Counted from the first letter of the stretch, positions 18,101-25,555 are shown. The stretch is DNA of 64,000 nucleotides from Candidatus Rifleibacterium amylolyticum (GCA_009917695.1 JAACJG010000001.1:393219-457218), one strand, 5' to 3'. Made by a program: numbers and translations. Notes: generated from the sequence alone by a model not told the origin.

Positions 18101-19632
18101 TTAACAAGCGGGATGACAGGTTTTTCGGGCTCGAAATCAAAAGTTTCACCGGAAAAATTCTCGATGCCATAGTTAAGATCAGCGGCAAGGCTCATCTCAA
18201 AAACCTTGATCGTGGCTTCAAACCAGAAATAGAACGTCTCGATGCCGAACTCAGCGATCTCAGCGTCGCCCGTGTCTTTGATTTTCTTGCTTCCGGGCTG
18301 TTACCGAAATCTCTGGTTGGAACAATGCAGGTCAAGAGCGGCGACCTGGCCGGCAAATTCTCTCTGTCAGGAACTCCTGACCGAATTCTGGCTACCGGCA
18401 GCGCTTCTCTTAAAGACGGTGCCATTGCATTCAACGCTTTCAAGAACAATGTCGAAAAACTTTCGGCCGAACTCGATTTTTCTGGACGCACCGATTCGGG
18501 TTATGCACGTATTGGCGTCAAAGATCTTACTGGGCAGTTCGGCCGCTCGACGTTCAAGGTTTCAGATGGCTGGCTTGAAGACCCTACGCGCACCGGGCGT
18601 CTGTCGTTGCAGGGCAGCTTCGATCGCGTTTTCCCTGCCGATATGCTGGCGATGCTGGGCGGCATGGTGGTAAAAGCTGTTTCTTTTCCGAAAGAAGGCT
18701 GGCTGGCCGGCAGGCTGAATCTGTCTGGGACAATCGCCAAGCCAGAACTGCAGGGCGAGGTCAGCAGCAATGAGATGACAGTGCAATACGATTCCGGGGA
18801 ACAGGTTTTTGCGTTGCCACTCGGCAACAGTCTGGTCAAATTCAACTTTGATCCGACGAGCGGCGAGGCCGAGGTGTTGATGTCTACATTTGGATTGCTT
18901 GGTGGTGAGGTTTTTGTCGAGCAGGCAAAGGGCACATTTTTGCCGGGCCGCCCATTTACCATGAATTTGCAGGGTGGTTTGCACGATGTTGATTTTGCCA
19001 AGCTTGCCATAAGCGGGAAATCTGGCTTTCGCGGTACTGTAGATGGCACAATTAAAGCGGCCTGGATGGGTCCGGGCGAGCGTGATGCCGTTTTCAACCT
19101 GAATTTTAAGAATATCCATCTACCGGAACTACCTATGATAGATGTTTCGGCCATGGGCAAAAATCGTATCGATTTTATTGAAAAGCCTGATTTTTCGGTC
19201 GGTCAGCTTAATTTTTACGTCACAACTGACGAAGAAGATCTTTATAAGGGCCGCCTGCTGATTGCTGACGGGCTCTTTGCCGGCCCGCACCTGCGGCTGG
19301 AGATCGGCAACAGCGAGTTCAACCCGTCTGCTTTGCAGCTGGATGCAAAATTGATGATCAATCCGCAGAGTCTGCGCCAGACTTCGATTGGCAAAAAGTT
19401 GAAAAAATGGACTTCGACCGCCCAGGACAGCGCGACCGGTGTGCCCTTTGTTGATCTTACCGTCAGCGGAACCTGGGATAAACCCGAGCTGATCGCCGCG
19501 GCAATCAAGAAGCGGGCTGAGAAGAGAATCAAACGTAATGTCATTAAAAGAATCTTTGGCGGGCGACGAATTCATAAAGCCAGCGTCGAAGAGCTCATGC
19601 AGTGGTTTCCAGGCTGGAAAAAGGGGATGTGA
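15172..19632 (+). CDS. AsmA/TamB-like envelope protein
   Basis: The 1486-residue protein has a basic, helical N terminus, one membrane segment (residues 41-61) and a very long beta-rich region facing the periplasm. Repeating short strands with G-x-hydrophobic alternation (for example KVVIDRPALSLHRNEKG near 145 and the last 300 residues around GRLNLSGTIAKPELQGEV) are typical of the AsmA/TamB/YhdP group, which form grooves that carry lipids between membranes. The phrase LSGTIAKPELQG is a hallmark-type repeat of that superfamily. The C terminus is basic (KKRAEKRIKRNVIKRIFGG). The start at MEENINTQ (15172) has AGGA just upstream; the frame is open 38 codons earlier but that would overlap the divergent kinase gene. 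An FHA gene follows after 3 bases. The exact subfamily is not certain. Confidence 0.82.
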   Translation: MEENINTQRLESIARELDRRKQEHQQGGGKRRKLRKYLRRLLMVVAIAFLVLASIFFFNFFRLNSDLIEGHIKQGIIPNLTQGRFNLHMGSISGNLLYGVEIENVLIQNPHFESASTVLTVPRVSLSYSLFDILFGKLILQKVVIDRPALSLHRNEKGRGSWDFSTTEPVAATADETRWQKQDRAQVVADRYLADIRINNLSILVPNPEKFISDDFAARIFRLPAKTWQMSGINLSLRKYPAEEFFTHILRVSLPERPDFMRFQVTRLKKNGNFTITFDGLGQNYNLAVDNIGQDGRKINLYDGKNRDRLNLEWVWARQNIALPERIRGLNGVLQVPQFNDLVKEWLPQEHKLAGSLQAKFACRGQQPLYDAQVELELASAEVRLPYVPVLENLDLKAASSDRIARISRLEFDTAGIHNLHAGWLNYADEANISTEIESDLAGDKMLVAATYSRLLPGSHQLAARLSRNAGTAEISFVRTVDNKAIVYSDFDFNAGIVEKGSVSGMLPLNLLPQQMRDQLQSYFSRVDLLGPLQISTGFARIDDWKNSLVVLSFDGARIINRINPKDFVEVQGMAELASGTLTCDNLLASIDNLAIKTSGRAILSEEAPFFKDYQAEVTLSTTGNGVFEISSERLQSSFGLTHRPDFDRIELIGERLASARVAADASENRIDLDIKKLLFIRHGKMLWAEDLLGALVTDRFNIAARERPDQITLDAKLGFFGIPMELAAKASLKQKNLETLSFKGGGANFTRLIEAIKTQPEGAAFIKKYPFVLTGNFNFAFLGSGSLEQPLIDGWLRFPALNLNMPQFSARLPFYIQVKNDKDAYLAVVKAGAAALKVKGVTFDLGMTNAEVIISNPFAGGGPKFSLKGDSQIFGAALKAEGSILPGQQKIEKFKISLRSQKIETLASEIARIGRFAVPFQLSGSFSAWADLDGRFAAPSSRGEVSVSKINLDFPLFEKSGQAVLLARDFSGSVAFNKRDDRFFGLEIKSFTGKILDAIVKISGKAHLKNLDRGFKPEIERLDAELSDLSVARVFDFLASGLLPKSLVGTMQVKSGDLAGKFSLSGTPDRILATGSASLKDGAIAFNAFKNNVEKLSAELDFSGRTDSGYARIGVKDLTGQFGRSTFKVSDGWLEDPTRTGRLSLQGSFDRVFPADMLAMLGGMVVKAVSFPKEGWLAGRLNLSGTIAKPELQGEVSSNEMTVQYDSGEQVFALPLGNSLVKFNFDPTSGEAEVLMSTFGLLGGEVFVEQAKGTFLPGRPFTMNLQGGLHDVDFAKLAISGKSGFRGTVDGTIKAAWMGPGERDAVFNLNFKNIHLPELPMIDVSAMGKNRIDFIEKPDFSVGQLNFYVTTDEEDLYKGRLLIADGLFAGPHLRLEIGNSEFNPSALQLDAKLMINPQSLRQTSIGKKLKKWTSTAQDSATGVPFVDLTVSGTWDKPELIAAAIKKRAEKRIKRNVIKRIFGGRRIHKASVEELMQWFPGWKKGM

Positions 19633-19635
19633 AGT

Positions 19636-21048
19636 ATGAGAAAATCACTTTTTAAATCTATACTGCTTGTTCTGATTACCTTTTTTGTTGGTGCTTCATG
19701 CGATGTTTCGGCTGCAGAATTGAAGCTTCCACAGGTTGTAAGACCAGGTGACCTGTTTGTTGTCAATCTGGTGCCAGATCAGCAGGTAGACAAGCAGGTA
19801 AGCTTCAAAATTGATACGAAGCAGTTGCAGTTTATGGGAGCGCAGCAGGGCACTCCTGATATTCAGATCAAGAGTGACGCAGAATTTGAGATAAAACCTG
19901 AAAGCGGCAGTCTGGCGGCCCGTTATGATCTGCTTTTCCAGTCATTGTCATCAGGAAGCGCTGTCATCAACTATCAGGACAGCCGCGGCGAGCACAACCT
20001 CACTGTCGTATTTACGCCATTAGACGCTTCACGTGGTTATTCATGGCTGATTCTGGCGGTGGGCGTGGTGTTGCTGATCGTTGGCGTCAAGCTCTGGCGC
20101 TATCAAAAGAGCGCACCCGAGATGATGTCGACCAAATCGTTGTTCATGAACTACGAAGAACTCGAAAAGGCGCGCAAGATGTATTTCCCGGAAGAGTCTG
20201 CTGATGCAAAGCCAGCGCCGCCAACCACAGTGCCTGATTCTGCCCCAGCCGTGCCGGCAGCCTCGGCTGCGGCCAAGTCTCCGGCAATCGTTGAGGGACC
20301 CAAATCTTCTTCCGGTAGCAGCACCAGCAAGCAGCAGGCCGTAAAGCCGGTAAACGTGGCTTCCCGCCTTGCGCAGTTTATCGACAATGACGAAGAGCCT
20401 TCGGCAAAGCCTCTAAAAATGCCGACTCAGACAACCTCTCCGGTTGCCGATAAAACGATGCCGACCTCACCGGCAGCGGTAAAAGCCAACAGCACCCAGC
20501 CGGCAGCCCCGGTCATCTCCGACGAAAGCACTGTTCCGGTAATGCACACCACGCCGGCCGGTGAAAGCACCGTTCCTGCTGCTGCCGCGGTTCCAGTGTC
20601 AGAAGAACCGGTCGATGCAAACAAAACCATACCTTCACAGAAATCGGCACAGGCGCCAGCTGTCGAACCGCCGAGGCCCAAACTCGGCATTGCGCCGGTT
20701 GAGGCCGAACTGCGCAAAGATACCGGCGAGCGGGTTGTTCGCAATAAGATGGTTTTTGCGATCGAAGACGAAAAGGGCTGCCCATACGAGGCTGAATCAG
20801 AGATAATCAAGATCGGCCGTCGCAAGGACTGCCAGATTGTACTCACTGCTTCAGAGATCAGCCGCGAACACATTGAGGTGTTGATGGAAAAAGGCAAAAT
20901 CTGCGTCAGGCCGCTGACGACTTCGAACATTTGCCGCCTCAACGGCAATGAGCTCAAAAAGTCAACACCAGTCAAACCTGGCGATAAGCTCAACATGGGC
21001 GGCACCGAGTTCCTCGTCACCAAAGCCCGCCCCACTTTACCTGTTTAA
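19636..21048 (+). CDS. Secreted/membrane FHA-domain protein
   Basis: The 470-residue protein has a signal peptide (residues 1-26) and a beta-rich extracytoplasmic domain (27-130). A membrane segment at about 134-154 is followed by a Pro/Ala/Thr-rich low-complexity linker (200-350) and a C-terminal FHA domain (about 395-465: IKIGRRKDCQIVL, SREHIEV, NGNELKK, GDKLNMGGTEFLV). The FHA domain therefore lies in the cytoplasm, where it could bind a phosphothreonine made by one of the Ser/Thr kinases. The gene begins 3 bases after the AsmA-like stop, so the two are co-expressed, and the giant kinase is the divergent neighbour. A link between kinase signalling and envelope lipid transport is my inference. 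Confidence 0.85.
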   Translation: MRKSLFKSILLVLITFFVGASCDVSAAELKLPQVVRPGDLFVVNLVPDQQVDKQVSFKIDTKQLQFMGAQQGTPDIQIKSDAEFEIKPESGSLAARYDLLFQSLSSGSAVINYQDSRGEHNLTVVFTPLDASRGYSWLILAVGVVLLIVGVKLWRYQKSAPEMMSTKSLFMNYEELEKARKMYFPEESADAKPAPPTTVPDSAPAVPAASAAAKSPAIVEGPKSSSGSSTSKQQAVKPVNVASRLAQFIDNDEEPSAKPLKMPTQTTSPVADKTMPTSPAAVKANSTQPAAPVISDESTVPVMHTTPAGESTVPAAAAVPVSEEPVDANKTIPSQKSAQAPAVEPPRPKLGIAPVEAELRKDTGERVVRNKMVFAIEDEKGCPYEAESEIIKIGRRKDCQIVLTASEISREHIEVLMEKGKICVRPLTTSNICRLNGNELKKSTPVKPGDKLNMGGTEFLVTKARPTLPV

Positions 21049-21149
21049 GACGCCAGCAATATACCGCAGATAAACCGCAGCCCACTCTTCGCACAAAGCC
21101 GCAGAGACACAACGAACTGCCGGGCTGTAACAATTCATAGTCAAAGAAA

Positions 21150-21217
21150 GTCATTGCTTCAGGGCAAAGCCCTGAAGCGGTATGCCGAAGGCATAAGCCA
21201 GCTTTGAGCTAATCTCT
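21150..21217 (-). repeat. Fragment of the dispersed palindromic repeat family
   Basis: This copy consists of stacked hairpins. GCTTCAGGGC/GCCCTGAAGC (21156-21178) has a 3-base loop. It is followed by TATGCC-GAA-GGCATA (21181-21195), then AGCCAGCTTTGAGCTAATCTC. The second half is the reverse complement of parts of the copies at 25486 and 41288 (GATTAGCTCAGAGCTGGCTTATGCC). The outer GTCATTGCGAGG end is reduced to TCATTG. Confidence 0.75.
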
Positions 21218-21339
21218 TCGATCTTGAGATCAGACTCAGAACTGGTCTTGTATCTTCAGCATGCGATTCACTTGCTGCCGTCAATCATGGCTTCAGCGGC
21301 AGAGAAGTTGATAAGACGACGATATTCTGGCAAATTGCA

Positions 21340-21363
21340 TTCAGGTTTGAACCTGAAGTTTTT
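21340..21363 (+). terminator. Possible terminator after the AsmA-FHA operon
   Basis: TTCAGGTT-TG-AACCTGAA forms a perfect 8-bp stem and is followed by GTTTTT. It lies about 290 bases after the FHA stop, with the repeat fragment between them. The inserted repeat may have pushed the terminator away from its gene. Confidence 0.4.
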
Positions 21364-21438
21364 AGGGTTATAGCCATAAAAACTTTGTGGTTTGGCAGGT
21401 TTTTTGTAAAACAGCCTTAAAAGTCGGCGCGTTTCAGA

Positions 21439-22542
21439 TCAGTTTCTGATCTGGAACTCTACTGATTTCTGGCGGGGGTTGCCGGCGCTGTCGGTGACTT
21501 TGATATTCAGCCGGTAACGGCCGTTGGCGAGGAGGGTGGTGTCGAGATGATTGGTGGCCGAGTAGCCTGAAACGGTCGTGCCGCTGGTCAGGTTGATCAG
21601 AAAAAAGCGCGGGCCATCGGCGCCGTTGGCGCGAACCCGGCTGTTGCCGAGGCGCAGTGAATCGCGATAGATGACCTTGCTCAGTTGTATTCGCTCGCCG
21701 GTAAACGGCAGGCGGTCGAATCTCACTACCTGCTGTTCAGGAATCTGGTTGGTGATGCTGCCGTCGGTGTTCAGGTGGTCGAGCGACCAGGCCGCCATAT
21801 ATATGGAATGTTGATAGGCCGAGCGGTTCATGCGATCGTTGGCGCCAATGACAAGATCAATTCTGCCGTTGAGGGTACGGTTGTTGCCATCGAGCATTGC
21901 TGCTTCGTCGCTGTCATGTCTGGCTGCGTAGACGTTATGGATTACCGGCGGATAATAATCTTTCACTGTTGCAACTAACGCTGCCGGGTTGAGATAAGTG
22001 CCGTCCGGGCCAATTATCTCAAGATGAATGTGGTCGTAATTTCGCTTTTCTGGAAAAACCGGCTGGTGCCAGCGTGCGACAGCGCCAATTTTGCTGCCGG
22101 CAGCGATCTGGCGACCTGATTCCGCTGCAGAGAAGATTTCCGAAGGTACTGAATCGGGAGCGATATGGCGAAACATCCAGCTTTTGCCGGTTTCATCGAC
22201 AACAGCGACCTCCAGGTAACGGGTGTTCGAAGTCATCCCGCGTCGGAAAGGTGTGCGTCGGTAACTGAAGCGGTGCGGACTGGCAGACGCTTCTATCTTG
22301 TAGTCGTTGACGCTGACACGACCGTTGACTGGCGTATAGACATCGGTTCCGGCTGGCGCACACAGGTCGAGCCCGCCATGAAAATAGGGTATGTTCTGAT
22401 AATTCTGGTAATCGTAAAACTGCGCGCCAACATCGAACGCGGTTTTATATATGGCAGGCAGTTCACCGGCAGATATTGCATTTGGCAGCGCAACGCAGAG
22501 AAGCGCTGTAAAAAGTATTGTTTTGTGTGCTGACAGATTCAT
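21439..22542 (-). CDS. M23-family metallopeptidase, secreted
   Basis: The 367-residue protein has a signal peptide (residues 1-25). Its N-terminal half is a LytM/M23 zinc peptidase domain with the motifs HGGLDL near residue 55, FRHIA and HIHLEI near 175, which give the usual zinc ligands and catalytic His. M23 enzymes cut peptide cross-links of peptidoglycan. The C-terminal half (from about 205) has Ig-like strands, ending in a TDSAGNPRQKSVEF strand pattern typical of a surface or wall-binding domain. It could be an active endopeptidase or an activator. It is encoded alone, with repeats on both sides. Confidence 0.88.
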   Translation of the reverse strand: MNLSAHKTILFTALLCVALPNAISAGELPAIYKTAFDVGAQFYDYQNYQNIPYFHGGLDLCAPAGTDVYTPVNGRVSVNDYKIEASASPHRFSYRRTPFRRGMTSNTRYLEVAVVDETGKSWMFRHIAPDSVPSEIFSAAESGRQIAAGSKIGAVARWHQPVFPEKRNYDHIHLEIIGPDGTYLNPAALVATVKDYYPPVIHNVYAARHDSDEAAMLDGNNRTLNGRIDLVIGANDRMNRSAYQHSIYMAAWSLDHLNTDGSITNQIPEQQVVRFDRLPFTGERIQLSKVIYRDSLRLGNSRVRANGADGPRFFLINLTSGTTVSGYSATNHLDTTLLANGRYRLNIKVTDSAGNPRQKSVEFQIRN

Positions 22543-22624
22543 TACCCTGTCTCCTCAAGTAAACTGTTGACAGACTATCACAAAATCCGCCGAACAGAAG
22601 CATGAGATTTAAGAAAGAGACAAT

Positions 22625-22662
22625 CCGCAGATTACACAGATTTCGCAGATTATGAAGAAGGA
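22625..22662. repeat. Dispersed repeat, copy 1 (CCGCAGATTACACAGATT family)
   Basis: The sequence beginning CCGCAGATTACACAGATTTC is almost identical to 23415-23450 over about 36 bases. It lies 65 bases beyond the stop of the Uma2 gene. A degenerate relative (CCACAGATTACGCCGATTTC) is at about 25630. Confidence 0.8.
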
Positions 22663-22689
22663 AGAGGAATGGCCAATTGCGGCAGATGA

Positions 22690-23334
22690 TTAGCTCTTGC
22701 GGGTTTTGGCGGCCTTGCCGTTTTTTGGCGGGGAAGGTCGTCTGGCTATTTTGATCTCAGGAAACACCCGTTTGAGGTCAAGTTTCAGCTCAGGGAAAAT
22801 GGGCGAGACGAGTTCGTGCTCGCGCGCGAGTCTTTTCTCGCAGCTGTATTTGCTCTTCTTGTCGAGATTGAAGATGCTGATTATCTGGTGAACCGGATCG
22901 ACTATCCAGTATTCGCGCACGCCATGCCGCTCATAAAGGGCAAACTTGACAATAAGATCACGGCTGGCGCTGCCTGGTGAAAGAATCTCGACGGCCAGGT
23001 CGGGTGCGCCAATGCCACCACGTTCTTCGATTTTATCAGGGTCGCAGTAAACGACTATGTCTGGCTGAACGACATTGGAAGCGTAATCAGCCGTCTCATC
23101 AGCCTCAGGAAGCAGCACGTCAAATGGCGCACTGAAAAGTTTGCAAGGGTGACCGTCAAAAAAATCAAACATCAAAGAAACCAGAACAACTACCAGGCTC
23201 TGATGTGTGGCACCGGGAGCCGGGGTCATGGCAAAAGCTTCACCGTCGATGATTTCCCAACGCTCGTCATCCTTCCAGTTGCGGTATTCAGCATAAGTAA
23301 AAACGTCGCGTTTCTTACGTAAAGGCAGTCCCAT
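22690..23334 (-). CDS. Uma2-family (DUF820) restriction-endonuclease-fold protein
   Basis: The 214-residue protein matches the Uma2/DUF820 family of PD-(D/E)XK-fold putative nucleases: FTYAEYRNWKDDERWEIIDGEAF at the start (split motif), VVQPDIVVYCDP, then GAPDLAVEILSPGSASRDLIVKF and YWIVDP. The acidic residues in QPDIVV and DLAVEILSP correspond to the nuclease site. Such genes are frequent in environmental genomes with many paralogues; their biological role is not known. The start MGLPLRKK (23334) has GGAGAT upstream. The C terminus ends NGKAAKTRKS, and a close match to this tail lies at 23481-23545 as the remnant of a second copy. Confidence 0.88.
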   Translation of the reverse strand: MGLPLRKKRDVFTYAEYRNWKDDERWEIIDGEAFAMTPAPGATHQSLVVVLVSLMFDFFDGHPCKLFSAPFDVLLPEADETADYASNVVQPDIVVYCDPDKIEERGGIGAPDLAVEILSPGSASRDLIVKFALYERHGVREYWIVDPVHQIISIFNLDKKSKYSCEKRLAREHELVSPIFPELKLDLKRVFPEIKIARRPSPPKNGKAAKTRKS

Positions 23335-23414
23335 AATTATCTCCAAGCTTATATATAATTCAGCATACCACAAATTTGAACTGCAGACCCCGAAGATTGA
23401 AAGCGGGAAGTCAG

Positions 23415-23450
23415 CCGCAGATTACACAGATTTCGCAGATCATGAAGAAA
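23415..23450. repeat. Dispersed repeat, copy 2 (CCGCAGATTACACAGATT family)
   Basis: It is nearly identical to 22625-22662. It lies 66 bases beyond the stop codon of the Uma2 remnant at 23481, the same spacing as copy 1 has to the intact gene. This indicates duplication of gene end and repeat together. Confidence 0.8.
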
Positions 23451-23480
23451 GAGTTTGTTGGCTTGAAATGCAAAGCTTGC

Positions 23481-23545
23481 TCAGCTTTTTCTGGGTCTGG
23501 CGGGTTTGCCGTTTTGGGATGGAGAGTGCTGTGTAGCCTTTTTGT
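23481..23545 (-). pseudogene. Remnant: C-terminal end of a second Uma2-family gene
   Basis: Reading the minus strand down to a TGA at 23483-23481 gives a tail ending PSQNGKPARPRKS. It aligns with the tail PSPPKNGKAAKTRKS of the intact Uma2 gene. Only about 20 codons remain. Upstream lies the PIN toxin gene, starting 2 bases beyond the readable similarity. The rest of this Uma2 copy seems to have been lost or replaced by the toxin-antitoxin pair. Confidence 0.6.
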
Positions 23546-23547
23546 GC

Positions 23548-23964
23548 TTATTTGATAGTAGAAATGAACTGCTCACAGTTCATTACAGGAATATCGGAAG
23601 CCTTGAAGGCTTTCTGATTGCGTGAAATTATGACATCGACACGATTTTCTCTAGCAGTGTAGAACTGTAAGGTGTCTTCGAAGTCGTTGAAACTTTGATC
23701 TGCAAGGGCCAGGTCGATTATTTTACCACTCAGGTCGAGTATGTCTACGATCAGCAAAAAGTTGCTCAAAATCTGTCGCAGTTCATTTCTGCCGTAATTT
23801 TTTCTAAGTATGTAAGAGATATTGGCAATACTAAGCGATGAGATGTAGAGCTGAGCCTTTTGTTTTTCACCAATAGTGAACAGTCGGGCTGCAGCCGGGT
23901 AAAACGGCATGCGTCTGCCGATGAGATCGAGTATTATGTTTGTGTCGATCAGAGCGCTTTTCAT
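23548..23964 (-). CDS. PIN-domain toxin (VapC-like ribonuclease)
   Basis: The 138-residue protein is a PIN-domain nuclease. The first acidic residue is in LIDTNIILDLIGRRMPF (Asp7), and the later cluster NDFEDTLQ with VDVIISRN completes the Mg-binding site. Family members usually cleave tRNA or rRNA when not bound by the antitoxin. The start overlaps the antitoxin stop by 4 bases (ATGA), giving coupled translation with antitoxin first. The RNA target is not known. Its 3' end abuts a fragment of an Uma2 gene, suggesting it was inserted or captured at that place. Confidence 0.87.
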   Translation of the reverse strand: MKSALIDTNIILDLIGRRMPFYPAAARLFTIGEKQKAQLYISSLSIANISYILRKNYGRNELRQILSNFLLIVDILDLSGKIIDLALADQSFNDFEDTLQFYTARENRVDVIISRNQKAFKASDIPVMNCEQFISTIK

Positions 23965-24209
23965 TTGTGCTTCTTTTCAACCTGTTCGGCAATATAGCTC
24001 TTATAGTCAAAATCTGCGGGGATCTTGATTATTCCACTCAGGCTCTTTACCAATGGTGTGATCTCGTCTTCCTCTGATTTTTCTGTCGATGTAAGTGCAG
24101 AAAAATACGCCTCGACCATTCTGGAAAGGCTTATTTTGTGGTGCTGCGCATATTCACGAGCTTTCTCTATAATATCTTTGTTCAGTTTCAGAGTCAGTTT
24201 GCTTTCCAT
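23961..24209 (-). CDS. Antitoxin of the PIN pair (DUF6364-like)
   Basis: The 82-residue protein has an N-terminal DNA-binding part of ribbon-helix-helix type (SKLTLKLNKDIIEKAREYA, then HHKISLSRMVEAYF) and an acidic, flexible C terminus that would wrap around the toxin. This resembles the DUF6364 family paired with PIN toxins. It is first in the operon and overlaps the toxin gene by 4 bases. Its promoter overlaps a palindrome TATACGTATA, the expected binding site for autoregulation. Confidence 0.85.
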   Translation of the reverse strand: MESKLTLKLNKDIIEKAREYAQHHKISLSRMVEAYFSALTSTEKSEEDEITPLVKSLSGIIKIPADFDYKSYIAEQVEKKHK

Positions 24210-24220
24210 AAAAAATCTCC

Positions 24221-24259
24221 TATACGTATAAAAATACTAAAAAAACACGTATAAGTCAA
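24221..24259 (-). promoter_or_regulatory. Toxin-antitoxin promoter with overlapping operator
   Basis: On the minus strand TTGACT (24259-24254) and TATTTT (24236-24231) are 17 bases apart. A perfect palindrome TATACGTATA lies at 24221-24230, just after the -10, where it would cover the transcription start. The related half-site ACGTATA lies at 24247-24253, just inside the -35. Two sites about 26 bases apart fit cooperative binding by the antitoxin or the complex. Confidence 0.65.
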
Positions 24260-24322
24260 GAAGCCTTGGCAGGACCCTCTTTGTATCTATTTTTCAAGCC
24301 CCGGGTAATCTTAACCACAAAT

Positions 24323-24353
24323 AAAAAACCGCGCCGGGTTTCCCCGGCGCGGC
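24323..24353 (-). terminator. Rho-independent terminator of the lipoprotein gene
   Basis: On the minus strand GCCGCGCCGGG pairs with CCCGGCGCGG around a short loop and is followed by TTTTTTA. It lies about 30 bases after the stop at 24382. It is a strong GC-rich stem with a clear U-tract. Confidence 0.9.
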
Positions 24354-24381
24354 TTAAAATACTATCGTAGAAGGAAACAGT

Positions 24382-25350
24382 TTATCCTTCTACTTGAGTT
24401 CTAGCGGCCTGAAAGTTGATTCCGCTTACATCCGCTCCGCTAACTTCAACCTTGGTAGAAGTTGGTGTGTAGGTGTGGTCGGCCTTGACGGGTTTGAAGT
24501 AATATGTTCCATTCTGCAGATTAGCACTGTATCTGCCAGATTCAGTTGCGAAGTGATTAACCATTTGTGTCATTGCTTCATCTGAATATACATATACCAT
24601 GCAATCGGTCTGACCTGAGCCATCAGCCGCATAAACATAACCAGAAACGTTGTATGCTGCATCAGTTCCAACTGTTACGTCGTTAACACCAGCTACAGTT
24701 GACAAATCCATTGTTGTATTATGATTGTTAGCATAACCTTGAACCATTGCCGTAACATTTGCTATCACAGTATTGAGATCATTTGTTTCGGCAACAGAAA
24801 GTTTGTCGAGATTATATTCGAACTGTGCATAAGTTCGAGAACTGGCACCTGTATTCCACTTTTCATAAACCAGCGCTTTGGCTGTAGTCGTCGGGTCAAT
24901 TGTCACTTCATGATCACTTCCAGTTTTTTCTGAAGTGCCGAGATAGCCAATGCTCTTGAGAATCAGCTTATCGTTTGCATAAACTTCCATAGCATATTGA
25001 TTGTAACTGGTTACATTAAGGCTGGGGATGGTAAGTGTCAAATTGTCATTGCTGTCTGTAGCCAAGCCGGTTTCGTATTTTTCGCCTGTACCGACCAGCG
25101 CTCCGGTTGCATCCATCGGGGTAATTTTTACATAAACCTTATCGGTTGATATTACTATCGCCGGTCTTAAAGCGTTTCGTTCGCTTGCAGCAAAGGCAGC
25201 TGCGCCAGCACCGCCGGTTGAAGCGGTTATTATCAGGCCAATCGCCAGAGCTGCAAAAATTCCGCCGCTGCTGCCGCCGAAACAACCTGTCATTACTACC
25301 ATGCTGCCGACGAAGGCAACGAGAATCAGTACACACATCAGTTTTTTCAT
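24382..25350 (-). CDS. Putative lipoprotein with carboxypeptidase-regulatory-like C-terminal domain
   Basis: The 322-residue protein has an N-terminal signal ending VVMTGC (Cys23), a plausible lipobox. A Gly/Ala-rich hydrophobic stretch follows (residues 25-55, GGIFAALAIGLIITASTGG). Residues 65-215 hold beta-rich and helical parts of no known family. The last ~90 residues (VSGYVYAADGSGQTDCMVYV, ATESGRYSANLQNGTYYFKPVK) match the carboxypeptidase regulatory-like or SpaA-type beta-sandwich found in many surface proteins. The ATG follows GAGAGGGG. The gene stands alone with its own strong terminator, so it is likely expressed on its own. Function is unknown; surface location is inferred from the lipobox. 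Confidence 0.7.
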   Translation of the reverse strand: MKKLMCVLILVAFVGSMVVMTGCFGGSSGGIFAALAIGLIITASTGGAGAAAFAASERNALRPAIVISTDKVYVKITPMDATGALVGTGEKYETGLATDSNDNLTLTIPSLNVTSYNQYAMEVYANDKLILKSIGYLGTSEKTGSDHEVTIDPTTTAKALVYEKWNTGASSRTYAQFEYNLDKLSVAETNDLNTVIANVTAMVQGYANNHNTTMDLSTVAGVNDVTVGTDAAYNVSGYVYAADGSGQTDCMVYVYSDEAMTQMVNHFATESGRYSANLQNGTYYFKPVKADHTYTPTSTKVEVSGADVSGINFQAARTQVEG

Positions 25351-25485
25351 GGATTGTTAACCCCTCTCAGTAAATTAGGATGTCTAAACGCTAGCACGAA
25401 ATTTTGTACATGACAATTTTTTTAGCAAGCTTGCACTGATGATGATTCTCACGTGTTTTCGTTCTCGTAATCGTAATTAATCAGT

Positions 25486-25555
25486 GAGATTAGCTCAGAG
25501 CTGGCTTATGCCTTCGGCATACCGCTTCGTCGGCTTGAGGCCTCCTCGCAATGAC
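25486..25555. repeat. Dispersed palindromic repeat family copy
   Basis: This copy runs from GAGATTAGCTCAGAGCTGG through the hairpin TATGCC-TTC-GGCATA and CCGCTTCGTCGG to the end CCTCGCAATGAC. The GATTAGCTCAGAGCTGGCTTATGCC part and the CCTCGCAATGAC end are shared with 41288-41401. Only one half of the large palindrome is present. Confidence 0.8.

Larger units (their letters stand above)
21049..21438. other. Convergent intergenic region with repeat fragments and hairpins
   Basis: I see no gene in these 390 bases. They hold a short fragment shared with the 25940 region (CAAAGCCGCAGAG near 21097), a copy of the palindromic repeat family at 21150-21217, and a terminator-like hairpin at 21340-21363. 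Both flanking genes point inwards. Confidence 0.7.
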
